Below, piece after piece: positions 25,540-34,879 of a DNA stretch of 64,000 nucleotides. The DNA comes from Ceratodon purpureus (taxonomy: Eukaryota; Streptophyta; Bryopsida; Pseudoditrichales; Ditrichaceae). Where the stretch lies: NCBI GenBank assembly GCA_014871385.1, contig CM026421.1, forward strand, positions 26,716,752-26,780,751, given 5' to 3'. Within the stretch, counting starts at the first letter, position 1; each line of letters starts with the position of its first letter. The notes beneath the pieces were generated by a model, which was not told the DNA's origin, did no database searches, and worked only from the letters and a program-made list of their open reading frames with translations. A program made the position numbers and the translations under genes.

Positions 25540-26553
25540 CTACTGGATGTCTTCTTCTTGTGGTGGTGTGTTATTGTTGTGATTTTGCCTTCCAATGAGT
25601 GCGATGTCACGGTTGAAATCGCCACATAGGATGTATGTGTGATTTGGATGTGTGGTAATTAGGTTAGTGATTGTAGTTTTGAGGTGGGGAATGAGAGGTA
25701 TATCTTCTAGATGAGAAGGCATGTACATGTGGATAATTAGCCAAGGTGTAAGTGGATGATTGTTTATTTTTATTATTTGTAGATATGGGGATATATTTGC
25801 TGGGGTCGGAACTTTAGTAATGTTACCGGGGAATGCATATTTGTTGTGAATAAGTGTGAGTAATCCTCCTCTTCCGGGTTTATAGGGCATTCTTTGTTGT
25901 ATGCATCTTGTTCGGGCATGAGTGTTGTTGAAGATTAGTTTGTATTCAGGGAATAGATTTTGTATGTATTTTGTAGATTTTGTCGCTGTGAGTTTTGTTT
26001 CTTGAATATTTATAATTGCTGTATTTCCAATGGAGTTGTTTATGAGACTTTGTAGGTTTGGTAAGGCTGTATTAAGTGATGATGCATTCCAAGTAATTAT
26101 GTTAGTTTCAAGGTTTGTAGTAGGATTTATTCTTGGTACTGGTGTGGGGATGTTTGGGAGGGGGGGAGGATGTGAGTATTCATTTATGTTTTCAAGACAT
26201 CGGAGTGATTCTATTATTAATTTGTTTGGGAGAAATGGAAATTTTCTTTGGAGTGTGGCGTGTGTGGGAGGGGTTTCTTGACTGTGAATGTATTCATATA
26301 ATTTTTTGTGTATTGATTTTTTAGGGAGTATTAATTCTTGGATATTTTTTATGAGTTTGGTATACGGATGGTTTGTGGAGATGTGTCTTTCTGGAGGGTT
26401 GTTGAGATTGGAGAGTCGGATGAGTATTGTATTTGTCCATATATCGTTGAAGTGGTATATACGGGGGTTTGATAGGATAGTATTACATTTATCTATTGAT
26501 GGGTTTATGGTAACAATTAGGGCGTATAGTAAATGGGGGGGTGGTGAATGATT
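25540..26553 (-). CDS. LINE segment: APE-type (EEP) endonuclease
   Basis: The frame is open from just after the TAA at 26554 to the TAG at 25540, with no ATG until 25890, so it reads as a continuation of the upstream frame. APE motifs appear in order: ITWNASSLN, NIQETKLT (Glu), LCGDFNRD (Asp/Asn), then beyond the TAG, STSLIDGFYIN and SDHYPV. These are the residues that nick target DNA in APE-type LINEs. The catalytic set is complete once the stop is disregarded. Confidence 0.88.
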   Translation of the reverse strand, partial: NHSPPPHLLYALIVTINPSIDKCNTILSNPRIYHFNDIWTNTILIRLSNLNNPPERHISTNHPYTKLIKNIQELILPKKSIHKKLYEYIHSQETPPTHATLQRKFPFLPNKLIIESLRCLENINEYSHPPPLPNIPTPVPRINPTTNLETNIITWNASSLNTALPNLQSLINNSIGNTAIINIQETKLTATKSTKYIQNLFPEYKLIFNNTHARTRCIQQRMPYKPGRGGLLTLIHNKYAFPGNITKVPTPANISPYLQIIKINNHPLTPWLIIHMYMPSHLEDIPLIPHLKTTITNLITTHPNHTYILCGDFNRDIALIGRQNHNNNTPPQEEDIQ

Positions 26554-27828
26554 TTATCTTTGTATGTATTGGTGTAGGGATGGAAATGAGGTAGTTGCTT
26601 GGTTATGTAATGGATGGTCTATATGTAGGATAGGAGCAAATGTTATTGCTATGTGTTGGTAGTCTGGTTGGAGTTTTATTGTACTGGAGATAAAATATTT
26701 TTTAGCTCGTTTTTTGTGATCGGTGGGATGTCTCCGTAGTATATTGGGCATTGGTCCAGGATTGGTTTCTATGTCTCCACATTGAAGTAAGGCAAATTTG
26801 TTTAAAAAATAATATCCTTGATAAGTATTTGTTTTAGGGTTTTTATAATTTAATTTATAATATTTTGTTGTTATGAATTTTGTTGTGTTGAATAGATTAG
26901 GTAATGCAAGTATTATTTGTTCTAAATGTGAAGGTAGGTAATGTGAATTTGCAGTGAGTTTGGGTGATTGGTTTGTAATTGAGTTGGCAAACCAATTGTA
27001 TATGTGTTGGTTTGTGTTTTTTATATTTTCTGATTTCTCGTGGTGTAGATATGCGTATTCTCTTTGCTTGCGGTGTTGAAAGGCTATGGTTGTCGAGTGT
27101 TTGTTTAAGAGAATTTGTTTTTGTATAGTGTCTATTATTATATGGTTTTTTGGTATTGAGTGAGTTCTCAGTTTGGAAAGTCTTTTGGTTTCTGGATGAG
27201 GTATATGATTTTGATAGGTTTTTAGTTTTGTATGTATTGTAGGATGAGATTTAGATTTAGTGTGTAATATGTATTTTGGATAAAATCTAAGATTTTGATA
27301 ATTTTTGTTTTTCGGATTAATCTTGTCTTTTGGATAAACTTTGAATTTTAGACGGATGTTGAATTTTGAATGATCTTTGGAGATTGGGTGTTTTATGGAA
27401 TTTGGATGTTTATTGTATTTTGGATGATTTTTGTATTTTGGATGAATTTTGATTTTTAGATGAATTTTGTATTTAGGGTGGTTTTTAAATTTTGGATGAA
27501 TTTCGGATTTTGGATGATTTCTGATTTTTGGATGTTTTTTTGATTTTGGATGAATATTGTATTTTGGATGATTTTTAGATTTTGGATGAATTTTAGATTT
27601 TGGATGAATTTTAGATTTTGGATGAATTTTAGATTTTGGATGAATTTTAGTTTTTGGATGGATTTTGTTTATTTTGTAATTATTTGAAGTTGATATATAT
27701 TCTTTTTGAATGGTAGTATCTATTGATACTTTATTTGTTGTTTTTTGTTTTTTAGTATATAAATATACTATATAATATAAGTTTACCATCGCTACATCTG
27801 AAGTAACTAGTTTGTCAAGTCCATGCAT
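26554..27828 (-). CDS. LINE 5' segment: lysine-rich HPK repeat protein with a 2A-type motif
   Basis: 424 codons from ATG 27828 to TAA 26554. Residues about 55-200 are about twenty tandem hexapeptides of the form xKxHPK, strongly basic, which could bind nucleic acid. Near the C-terminus lies LLQCGDIETNPGPMPN, the D-x-E-x-N-P-G-P signature that causes ribosome skipping between Gly and Pro. About 65 codons follow the motif before the stop, and the APE domain begins in the same frame after it. 2A motifs at the N-terminus of LINE polyproteins are known from trypanosome and animal elements. The ATG overlaps the end of the upstream frame by 22 nt. Confidence 0.8.
   Translation of the reverse strand: MHGLDKLVTSDVAMVNLYYIVYLYTKKQKTTNKVSIDTTIQKEYISTSNNYKINKIHPKTKIHPKSKIHPKSKIHPKSKIHPKSKNHPKYNIHPKSKKHPKIRNHPKSEIHPKFKNHPKYKIHLKIKIHPKYKNHPKYNKHPNSIKHPISKDHSKFNIRLKFKVYPKDKINPKNKNYQNLRFYPKYILHTKSKSHPTIHTKLKTYQNHIPHPETKRLSKLRTHSIPKNHIIIDTIQKQILLNKHSTTIAFQHRKQREYAYLHHEKSENIKNTNQHIYNWFANSITNQSPKLTANSHYLPSHLEQIILALPNLFNTTKFITTKYYKLNYKNPKTNTYQGYYFLNKFALLQCGDIETNPGPMPNILRRHPTDHKKRAKKYFISSTIKLQPDYQHIAITFAPILHIDHPLHNQATTSFPSLHQYIQR
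26752..26781 (-). other. 2A ribosome-skipping motif (CGDIETNPGP)
   Basis: The codons on the minus strand read Cys-Gly-Asp-Ile-Glu-Thr-Asn-Pro-Gly-Pro, with a hydrophobic FALLQ stretch just before, as in active 2A sequences. Known chemistry: the Gly-Pro bond is not made and translation continues with Pro as the first residue. The motif has all of the invariant residues, so activity is plausible. Confidence 0.85.
27300..27665 (-). repeat. 18-bp tandem repeat encoding xKxHPK hexapeptides
   Basis: On + the unit is close to TTTTGGATGAATTTTAGA, repeated about 20 times and becoming more divergent toward 27300. The units nearest the 5' end (27590-27660) are almost identical, so expansion there is recent. 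All units keep the reading frame. Confidence 0.9.
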
Positions 27829-29450
27829 CCTTCTATTTCCGTGGTACTTGGATGGTCTGCTTGAAGGGCTTCAAGAGTAAACATCATTTGTTTTTTCAAT
27901 TGTTCAATTTGATATCTTGAGTTTTTATTAGATTCTGCTTGTACCTTGTCTGCATATGTTCTTGCTTCGATTATTATCTCCTCCTTGACTGTGCTCATCT
28001 CCTTCCGAATCTCCACCATTGTTGTTGTTGTGCCTTTGGAAACCGCATCTTCTACCATCTTGTGAAGATCCGCCTTGGAATATCCACTAGATGGTCCATT
28101 TTCGAGGGCTTTAATGGTATTTGCTAAGGCGGTATTGACATCTGCAAACCCTAATCTTACCATTTCAGCACTAGATGGTGCACTTATTCCATCCAAACTT
28201 TTGGGGTGTGGTGTATATTCTACCCATTTGTTGAGTATTTTTGCACTTTGTTTGACATGTTTCTTGTAAACTGTAGCATTTAGGCATTGTACATTACAAG
28301 TGCCTACATGCTTTCCTTTTTCTAGGCGGAAAAAGGTGCTTACAACATTGCCAACTCCCATATATGACTTGATTCCCTCTTCCAACATCTCAATGGACTT
28401 GGTCTTATTGAGATTCTAGGCAATGAGGACAACGGCGTTTTTCTTTGCTTTATCATCCTCGGAGATCTTTTCCGTACTTGCAAACTTTACATCAATGATT
28501 TCATTCCAAAATGAAACCTTGTGAAGTTTGAGACGTTTAGCCTCCTCCGGGGATGGGGTTTTAATCCATGCAAAGTCAGCCAAGTCATTCTTTTGGATGT
28601 TTGTGACCTCAAAGTCAAAACCCCTATTGAAACTATCAACCACAAGCTCTTCAAGCATTTCAAACCATTTTTTACCCTTCAAACTAGGGCTTGCAACTCG
28701 GACGGATAGGAGGCTTGCAATGGCTATAGCATCAAATGATTTGCATACTTTCCCTCTCCAGAAAGTAATATCATCCACTCTTAGGATGAAGGGTCGAATG
28801 CCTTGGAGGAGTATTAAACCGTCCTTTTCGGGATTTTTGAGATGGAGTTTCAAACATCCACTCCATCTCTTTGAACCATGGAAGCACATGACCGCCAATG
28901 GTTCTCCCAAAAGATCCCCCAATTCAATCTCCATTACTTTGAGCCTATCCATTGTCCAAGCAAAAACTTCATCCCTTTGGATGACTTTTTCACCTATCTC
29001 AAAAAAGATCGCTATTTGGTAATCCAAGGCAAATCCAAACTCATCAATTTCCACGTCATGTGGTAATTGGGTGAGGTTGAAATGTCCACCATCCTTTCCA
29101 TCTGCCCTTTTAGATGGCCACTCATCTTGGAGGACATATGGAAATGATGGAGTTGCCTCTACATACTCAAGTGCATCTTCATGATTCATCCCAAGCCTCA
29201 CAAGTTCACTTGTAGAATATGAAGGCTTTTTGGGGCCTTTTTGTTCAATTGCCAAACAATTCAATGCATGAAACCCCAACCAAAAGGGAGGGCGTTGCAT
29301 CTCAGATGCTTTGCCCTTGACCTTCTTTTGGCTAGAAAGTGTCACGGCCAGGACTGGACGCTTTTGACCAGATGACAATTCAGCAAGACTATCAACATTA
29401 CTTTCAAAAAGTTTTCTAGTGCTAGAGATGTTGTTGGGTTGAGTTGTCAT
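27807..29450 (-). pseudogene. RRM-like/coiled-coil protein frame, possible LINE ORF1, broken by one in-frame TAG
   Basis: ATG at 29450 opens 344 codons to TAG at 28416. The same frame continues from 28415 to a stop at 27807. The first part is an unrecognised globular region (FALDYQIAIFFEIGE, GDLLGEPLAVMCFHG). Across the TAG the pattern KNAVVLIA / NLNKTKSIEMLEEGIKSYMG / GNVVSTFFRLEKG resembles the beta-alpha-beta layout of an RNA-recognition fold. A charged coiled-coil stretch (VEIRKEMSTVKEEIIIEA) ends the protein. A good acceptor (TTGTTATTGTTACAG) sits one base before the ATG. Position and strand immediately 5' of the 2A segment suggest a LINE ORF1; a host gene interrupted by the LINE is the alternative. 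Confidence 0.45.
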
Positions 29451-31391
29451 TCTGTAACAATAACAAAGAGATTGTAAGCGTTTCATACGTTTTGTAGAAT
29501 TAATTCCTCTTATCATCCCGCTTACACTATCATTCCACAAATTAAGTTGTGGGCCTCCTTGATAGAGAGTAAGTGGGAAGAGGCGAACTTTGCAAAGCAT
29601 TTCTAATTCAGCCATACTTTTGGAAGACAATTTCAAACATTGCAAAGGTCCTACAATCTCAAAGCATTTTCTGCTCTTCAATGATTGATCATTGGCAAAC
29701 ATATCAATATCTAAATTGTAATTGCATTCATACATCTTACTATTAGAAACAAACACAAGCTGGTTGTGTTTACTCTTATAACATACATCAAACATGTTGA
29801 CAATACTAGGCAATACCATAGTCCATCTAAACTGCTTGTAATGAGGGAAACAATCACAACTTAGCAGATTATAAGTGTTGCAATTGTTAATTACAGACTT
29901 GCTGTAATAACCATTGCTACTCATATGCCCAACTAAACAAACATTTCTAATCATACAACCATTTCTAAGCAAGCATAGAGTTTTAGTGCAAGAATCATCT
30001 ATAAACCTAATTCTAATAACCCCTACAATGGACCTAAGTTTAATTACACATGCACAAAGTTGCTTCAGCCTTTGGCTGATAGCATTCCAAGTGTTTAATT
30101 GTCTCTTATAGTATGATGTGGTACATTTCCATCTACTACAACTGCAGTCCAAGTGAAGGCTTTCTAGTCTAGTGCAAAAATCAAAGATCATTTTACCTGA
30201 GATTGGCGTCGATGCACCTTTGGACCTTTGCCGAATATCTTTTGACTGCCAGCTTGAGTTTTCCTTGGCTGTTTTCTCTCTCTGTCGCTTGTTCTCTTTT
30301 TTTAGTGGCTCCGCCTTTCGCCGTTGCAGTTGCGTTGTTGTAAACTTACTTGTCAAGATTGTTCCCGGGGTCTCTTCAGGGTTAGCCGCAGTAAGGGTCG
30401 CCGTTGGTAAGATTTCCTCCACCGAGGTTGATCTCCCTTCTTTCGGGGTCTTCTCCTCCTCTGTCAAGGTCGCGTGCTCCTGCCTGTAGCTCTTCCGTAA
30501 ACTCACGCAGCGCTCCCGTAGAGGCTCACCAAGTGTATGCCGTCTCAGCCTTTCTGTCGGGATTACTTCCTCTTCCGTCGAAGTCGCCTGCTTCTGCTTG
30601 CAGCGCTCCCGCAAACCCACGCAGCGCTCCCGCAAACCCACGCAGCTCTCCCGCGGAAGCCCACCAAATTTTCGTCGTCGCAGCTTTTCTGTCGGGGACA
30701 CCTCCTCTTCCGTCGAGGTCGCCTGTATCGGCTTGCAGCGCTCCCGCAATCCTCCCGCAGACGCTCTGCTCCCGCAGATGCAGCGCTCCCGCGGACACCC
30801 ACTGAGTTTACGTCCTCGCAGCCCTTCTATCGGGATCACCTTCTCCTCTTTCGAAGTCGCCTGCACCTGCCGACAGCGCTTCCGCAGACCCACGCAATGC
30901 TCCCGCAGCCGCCCACCTAGTTCACGCCGTCGCAGCCACGCACAGTGCCTTCGAAGATATGTTTCCGCAATGCTCCGACACCTTTCCGCAGCGTTGTCAC
31001 TATCTCCCACACAACTCCTGCAGCCTATCGCCGCTAGTTCTATTGCGAATCTGCCTACAGCTCTCTCAACAAAACCCTTGCGGTATGTCCAGTTTTTGCT
31101 ATGCTCTCTCACTATCACAGTCTGAATATCAGCGTTTCTATCTAAGCAATCGTTTGATGTAGCAGTAGGGATACTAATCCAAAGTGAGAGGAGAAGTTCA
31201 TAAGTGGGAGAGTTTATATGTGTTAGTGCTCTAATTTTTAGGTTATTGTGTCTAAGTGAAAACTGTGTGGGTGCGCAGTAAAAAAATTTAGGGTTCCTTG
31301 ATGGCTGCACATTAGATGTTCTTCTTTCTCCATCGTGCGGCTTGTGGAGACAGTAAATGAGAATTTGAATAGGATTAGCTTGTTTTTTCAC
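29451..31391 (-). other. Long open extension upstream of the RRM-like frame, with GC-rich tandem repeats
   Basis: The frame of the 29450 start stays open back to 31391, more than 640 codons. A donor-like CTCAGGTAAAA near 30190 and the acceptor before 29450 suggest part of this could be an intron. At about 30480-30930 there are roughly four units of 115-135 bp containing CAGCGCTCCCGC on + (LRERC on minus, followed by ATSTEEEVIPTE). No known domain is recognised. It may be the 5' region of the retroelement or a repeat-protein exon. Confidence 0.35.
30480..30930 (-). repeat. Approximately four-copy 115-135 bp GC-rich tandem repeat
   Basis: Units share GCAGCGCTCCCGC and TCCTCTTCCGTCGA(A/G)GTCGCCTG on +. 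One unit has extra copies of a shorter CCCACGCAGCGCTCCCGCAA subrepeat (30609-30652). The composition contrasts with the AT-rich flanks. Confidence 0.8.
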
Positions 31392-33914
31392 ATTTAGGGA
31401 TTCAAATTTTACTTTGGTTGTTTCAATAGTGTTTCGACATGTGGGATAGGGTTTAGGGCTTACCTGAACGCTTGCGGCTTGGTGGTTTCGGTGCTGTTCT
31501 TGGAGCTCCTGGTTACCGTTGTTAATGCTCCGTTGAGTCCCTCCTCTCCTCTTGCATGTCTCAATTATAATTGAGTTCCTTGACTCCTCTTTGCTCTTGT
31601 AGCTCTCTTGAATTACTTGAAACTTGCACTTGTTCGCTCTGCAGATGGTCCTTCTTTGGTGTCTCTTTGTTGTTGAGTTGATGTCAAGCTGACCAGGCTA
31701 GTACCGAACCATACACTGATCTCGAATTGCAGGTTGGGGCTGCCTGATTTGATTTTTTCTGTTACTTCGCTGGTTCTCTTCCTTGTTCTTGCTGTCGTGC
31801 TTGTAATACATGTTCTTGGGTGTATTGAGGTGTGTCGAGGTGGACAGTAGTCTTGCCCTACTGAATGCGTCGAAGTGTTGTTGTTGCTGCTGCATCAGGT
31901 GGAGATTGATCTTGTGTGCCCTTCTTCTCAATTTTGTTGCCGGGGGTTTGTCGCCATTCTTGGTGTTGGTTACAGTCACGTCCAAATCTCCGTAAGAATT
32001 CTGAACCTTCGGCCTTTGCATCGATATCAGTTCTTATCGCCTGCTGTTGATTCTGCTACTTGTGGCTTGTCCTTGGTCGGAGCTGCTGTTGCATCCATAG
32101 ATGTTGTGCTGATCTTCATGTGTTGCTTTCCCAGGCTTGATTACAAAAATGTCGCAGCAGCAACGTTGGGCAAGTGTGTGAAGAAAGCAGCGTTTTGTCG
32201 GGTTGGATGTGTTGGGCTGTTCTTCTGTATGTGTTGCGTGGCTTGTGCGAGTTGCTGTCCTTCTCTGGGCCAGAGTTGAATCTGCAGGATGTTGCTTGAT
32301 AGCTTCAGCTACGTTCGTGTTTACATCTTCTTCGAAGTGTATTCTGTTTGTGCGTTGCTCCGGGCCGGTGCGATGCAGCCTCCTGATGTCTGGAGGGACT
32401 TCGCCATGGAGTGTCTTCTTTTTGAGATGTTTGTTGTGGGTGAGTTGCCGCAGGTTGGGGAGGCGAGTGAGTCTCCCATGGAGTGGTCGTCTGCAGGGTC
32501 TTGACTGATGCTGGTGGACGCTTTGTGGTTGGGGCTGTGAGCTTGGTGTTGTGCGCTTGGAGCTGCGAGTCTGGTGCTGTGACTGTTTGTGAGCTAACAG
32601 CTTAGCGTCCTGAAGTCTTGGTGTTCGAGATCTGGTTTCCTCTTGATCTTCTTGTTGTGATCCTCTGGCTCTGTTGATGCTAAGTTGTGGCAGTATTCTG
32701 TGAGCACATAAACTAGAAAAAGTGTAATGGTAATGGTTGTAACAATATAAAGTGTTGTGGACAAATCTATGCACTGAGTGTGTAGTGTGTGTGTAGACTA
32801 TCTCTTGGGTTAGAACATGTAAAGTAAGAGTTGTAAAGATCAAAAACAAAAGTGCAATAAGATTGGGTTGAAACTGCCCTCGTATCTTGAAGATCGTTTC
32901 CATCACGCTTGCTGGTTTTCCGGATCTGGGTGATCTTGTGAGTTGAGTGGAGAGGTTTCACAGAATCCCAATAGCTTGCCTGAGTAGATGGAGAAACTAG
33001 ATCTGGCTCATGTTTGTGGGCTGTTACATCAGATCATAACACCAACACAAGGCCCAGCCCTTTGCTATGTGTCTTTCAACCTCCAGCACAAACTTATACT
33101 AGATCTAGTTTCTCCCTAACTTGAGTCCCTCTCAACACATACATTCTCAACCTTCTCACACAACCACAGAATAACAAAGTGCACAGAGGACTCCACAGCA
33201 AATCCAGCCCCTATGCTGCCAGTGCACTCATCTCCTGCGGCTAACTCCTAAGACCCTCCTCACCGGAAAATGCGGAGCTCCTTAGCTACGCCTCATCGCT
33301 CGTCCTTGCCGGATTGCCGATATCAAAGTTTTGAACCGTGAATTTGAAAATCTTCATTTTTACTTTTGCGAGGAAGGAAGAAACTTGGAGTTTTGGTAAG
33401 ATCCCACTTTTGTTGCAGTGAAATGGGACTTCCAGGATTATGCAAAAGAGAGTTACCATCTCATTAAAATGCCATGTACCTAGGTTATGAATAAAGACTT
33501 ATTATCTTCATAAAGAGAGACTTATTGATAGATGTGGAATAATGAGATAGAAGTGTACATTTGGTTATTGTAATGTAAATGAAGACGTCGCCTTTCACAT
33601 ATTGTCTGATTAAGCAACATATTGCGATATAAACTTACCGTAAACATGCTACAGTGACCTTTCATAATACAGCAACCTTTCAACAGCTCACCTCCTCAGA
33701 TGTCTCCGTCGATTCAAAATATCCAACTTGAATGATTGAATACATTTTACCTAGACTCAACCGAGTGAATCAATGCTTGAATTTGACTGAAATACATCCT
33801 GAGCCTTTTGCAAACAAGACATTTGTTAGCCAGTAATTCATCGGTCACAATTTCCAGGTAGAACGAAGTAATAACAGTGTTGCACAATATAATAGTAGAC
33901 GTCCGTTTGTAAAT
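31392..33914. other. Unassigned repeat-like region
   Basis: No recognised gene. The 290-codon minus frame at 32034-32906 is low-complexity (Gln/His/Arg/Thr-rich) with no domain and may be chance. A 14-bp inverted repeat, GAGAAACTAGATCT at 32991-33004 and its complement at 33101-33114, frames about 96 bp. Confidence 0.4.
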
Positions 33915-34679
33915 ATGCAAAACAAGGTTTTCAAAAGTCATCTTTATTCAATGATTTTGTTAATTTTCATAAATTTTTATTGCATACATGCTCAGCAATC
34001 GGATACACATAGTCCCCCTGAGATTCACAACGCCTCTCCTTATCCGGTTACAGTTAGTTGCCGTGAAAAGAAAGCCGTGAATAGACTAGTCAAATTGGAA
34101 TACAGTTTCTCTGAAAATCTTAGTCTGAATTCGGGAGCTCTACTTGGTTCTCCGCATCAACAAAGTATGAATTTGGAAGTGTTCACAAACAATCTATTTT
34201 GCAAATTTTCGTACGAAATCCAAAGTTGGAATTGCATGGAATCCTATATTGTTGAACCTTTGTGCGTTTATAAGAATCCAAAAATGCTGAGCAAACGAAA
34301 CAAGTTGGCAGGATACTCGGACAATGAATGTCCAATCTGTGATGAATGGCCACATACTGAGAAACCTCAGTATCCTTGGAAGATTCATGAAGATGGAGTC
34401 TATGTTTCTCAATTCAGTCCTCTGCGAGGTTGCCAACATTTTCTGAAAAAGGGCGAGTTCAGGGTAAATCCGTACACATGGGGATTGATTGATAGACTGG
34501 GGGATTACTTTGTTTCAATTCTTAATGACCTTGACCATGAATTGATGTTGATTTACGGACCGATGAATGGTGCAATGACATTCAAAAGACTTCCACCTCG
34601 TCTTCTTGTACCAGAAAATGATCGTACCGCAGGATTTATCTTAAACAGAGCTACACAACCACATTTATTTACAAAATAG
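33915..34679 (+). CDS. Secreted protein resembling the plant self-incompatibility S1 family
   Basis: 254 aa, single exon. Residues 1-26 are a clear signal peptide (MILLIFINFYCIHA). The mature part has NASPYPVTVSCREKK, NLFCKFSYE, SWNC, then CPICDEW and WKIHEDGVYVSQF. The arrangement of an early V-x-V-x-C, a central F-C-x-F and a late C-x2-C ... W-x-I-x-x-D-G-x-Y matches S1-type small secreted proteins of plants, but an extra 100 residues follow the usual end. S1 proteins are mainly known as flowering-plant signalling ligands; a moss copy would be noteworthy. A paralogue lies at 36778-37410 on the other strand, and the most conserved parts are the C-x2-C/W-x-I-x-x-D-G-x-Y segment and an NDLxxELMLI segment. 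The family call is tentative; that the ORF is real is supported by the conserved paralogue. Confidence 0.5.
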   Translation: MQNKVFKSHLYSMILLIFINFYCIHAQQSDTHSPPEIHNASPYPVTVSCREKKAVNRLVKLEYSFSENLSLNSGALLGSPHQQSMNLEVFTNNLFCKFSYEIQSWNCMESYIVEPLCVYKNPKMLSKRNKLAGYSDNECPICDEWPHTEKPQYPWKIHEDGVYVSQFSPLRGCQHFLKKGEFRVNPYTWGLIDRLGDYFVSILNDLDHELMLIYGPMNGAMTFKRLPPRLLVPENDRTAGFILNRATQPHLFTK

Positions 34680-34879
34680 ATATGTAAATTCATTTTGGTA
34701 GCAACAATGCAATATCGCAAGGATATATTTATTAGCTGTGCACCATCAGGATTTTGCTTAGCTACTCTAGACCTTGTAATTACTCTCTCCACATTTTGAA
34801 CTAATCCTTTTGTCAAATTTAAATTAGACTCAATTGGTTGCATTTTTAAATTATTTTCTTGTATTGATTCACTCATAAT

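Larger units (their letters stand above)
19687..27828 (-). mobile_element. Large non-LTR retrotransposon (LINE) with APE, RT, RNase H and RLE-like domains
   Basis: One element on the minus strand. The 3' end is an (AAAAT)n tail at 19687-19715 (read on minus). In 5' to 3' order it has a basic HPK repeat, a 2A motif, APE endonuclease, reverse transcriptase, a linker with a Cys/His cluster, RNase H, CCHC finger and restriction-like endonuclease motifs. Reading from 27828 the same frame runs to 21301, broken only by stops at 26554 (TAA), 25540 (TAG) and 23656 (TAA), then shifts frame near 21310. Each stop is one C-to-T change from a Gln codon. The sense strand is strongly A/C-rich and G/T-poor, unlike the host exons. 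The element may begin further upstream (see 27807-31391). I did not find target-site duplications. Confidence 0.93.

Noticed and set aside
30404-31125. Several overlapping + strand frames (up to 175 codons) in the GC-rich repeat
   Set aside because: They are repeat-driven open frames in all three phases, without any domain; the minus frame is longer and continuous with a protein-like region.
32034-32906. 290-codon minus-strand frame with a hydrophobic N-terminus
   Set aside because: Low-complexity composition, no domain, no start context or splice support, and strongly GC-skewed host sequence. Left unassigned rather than called a gene.
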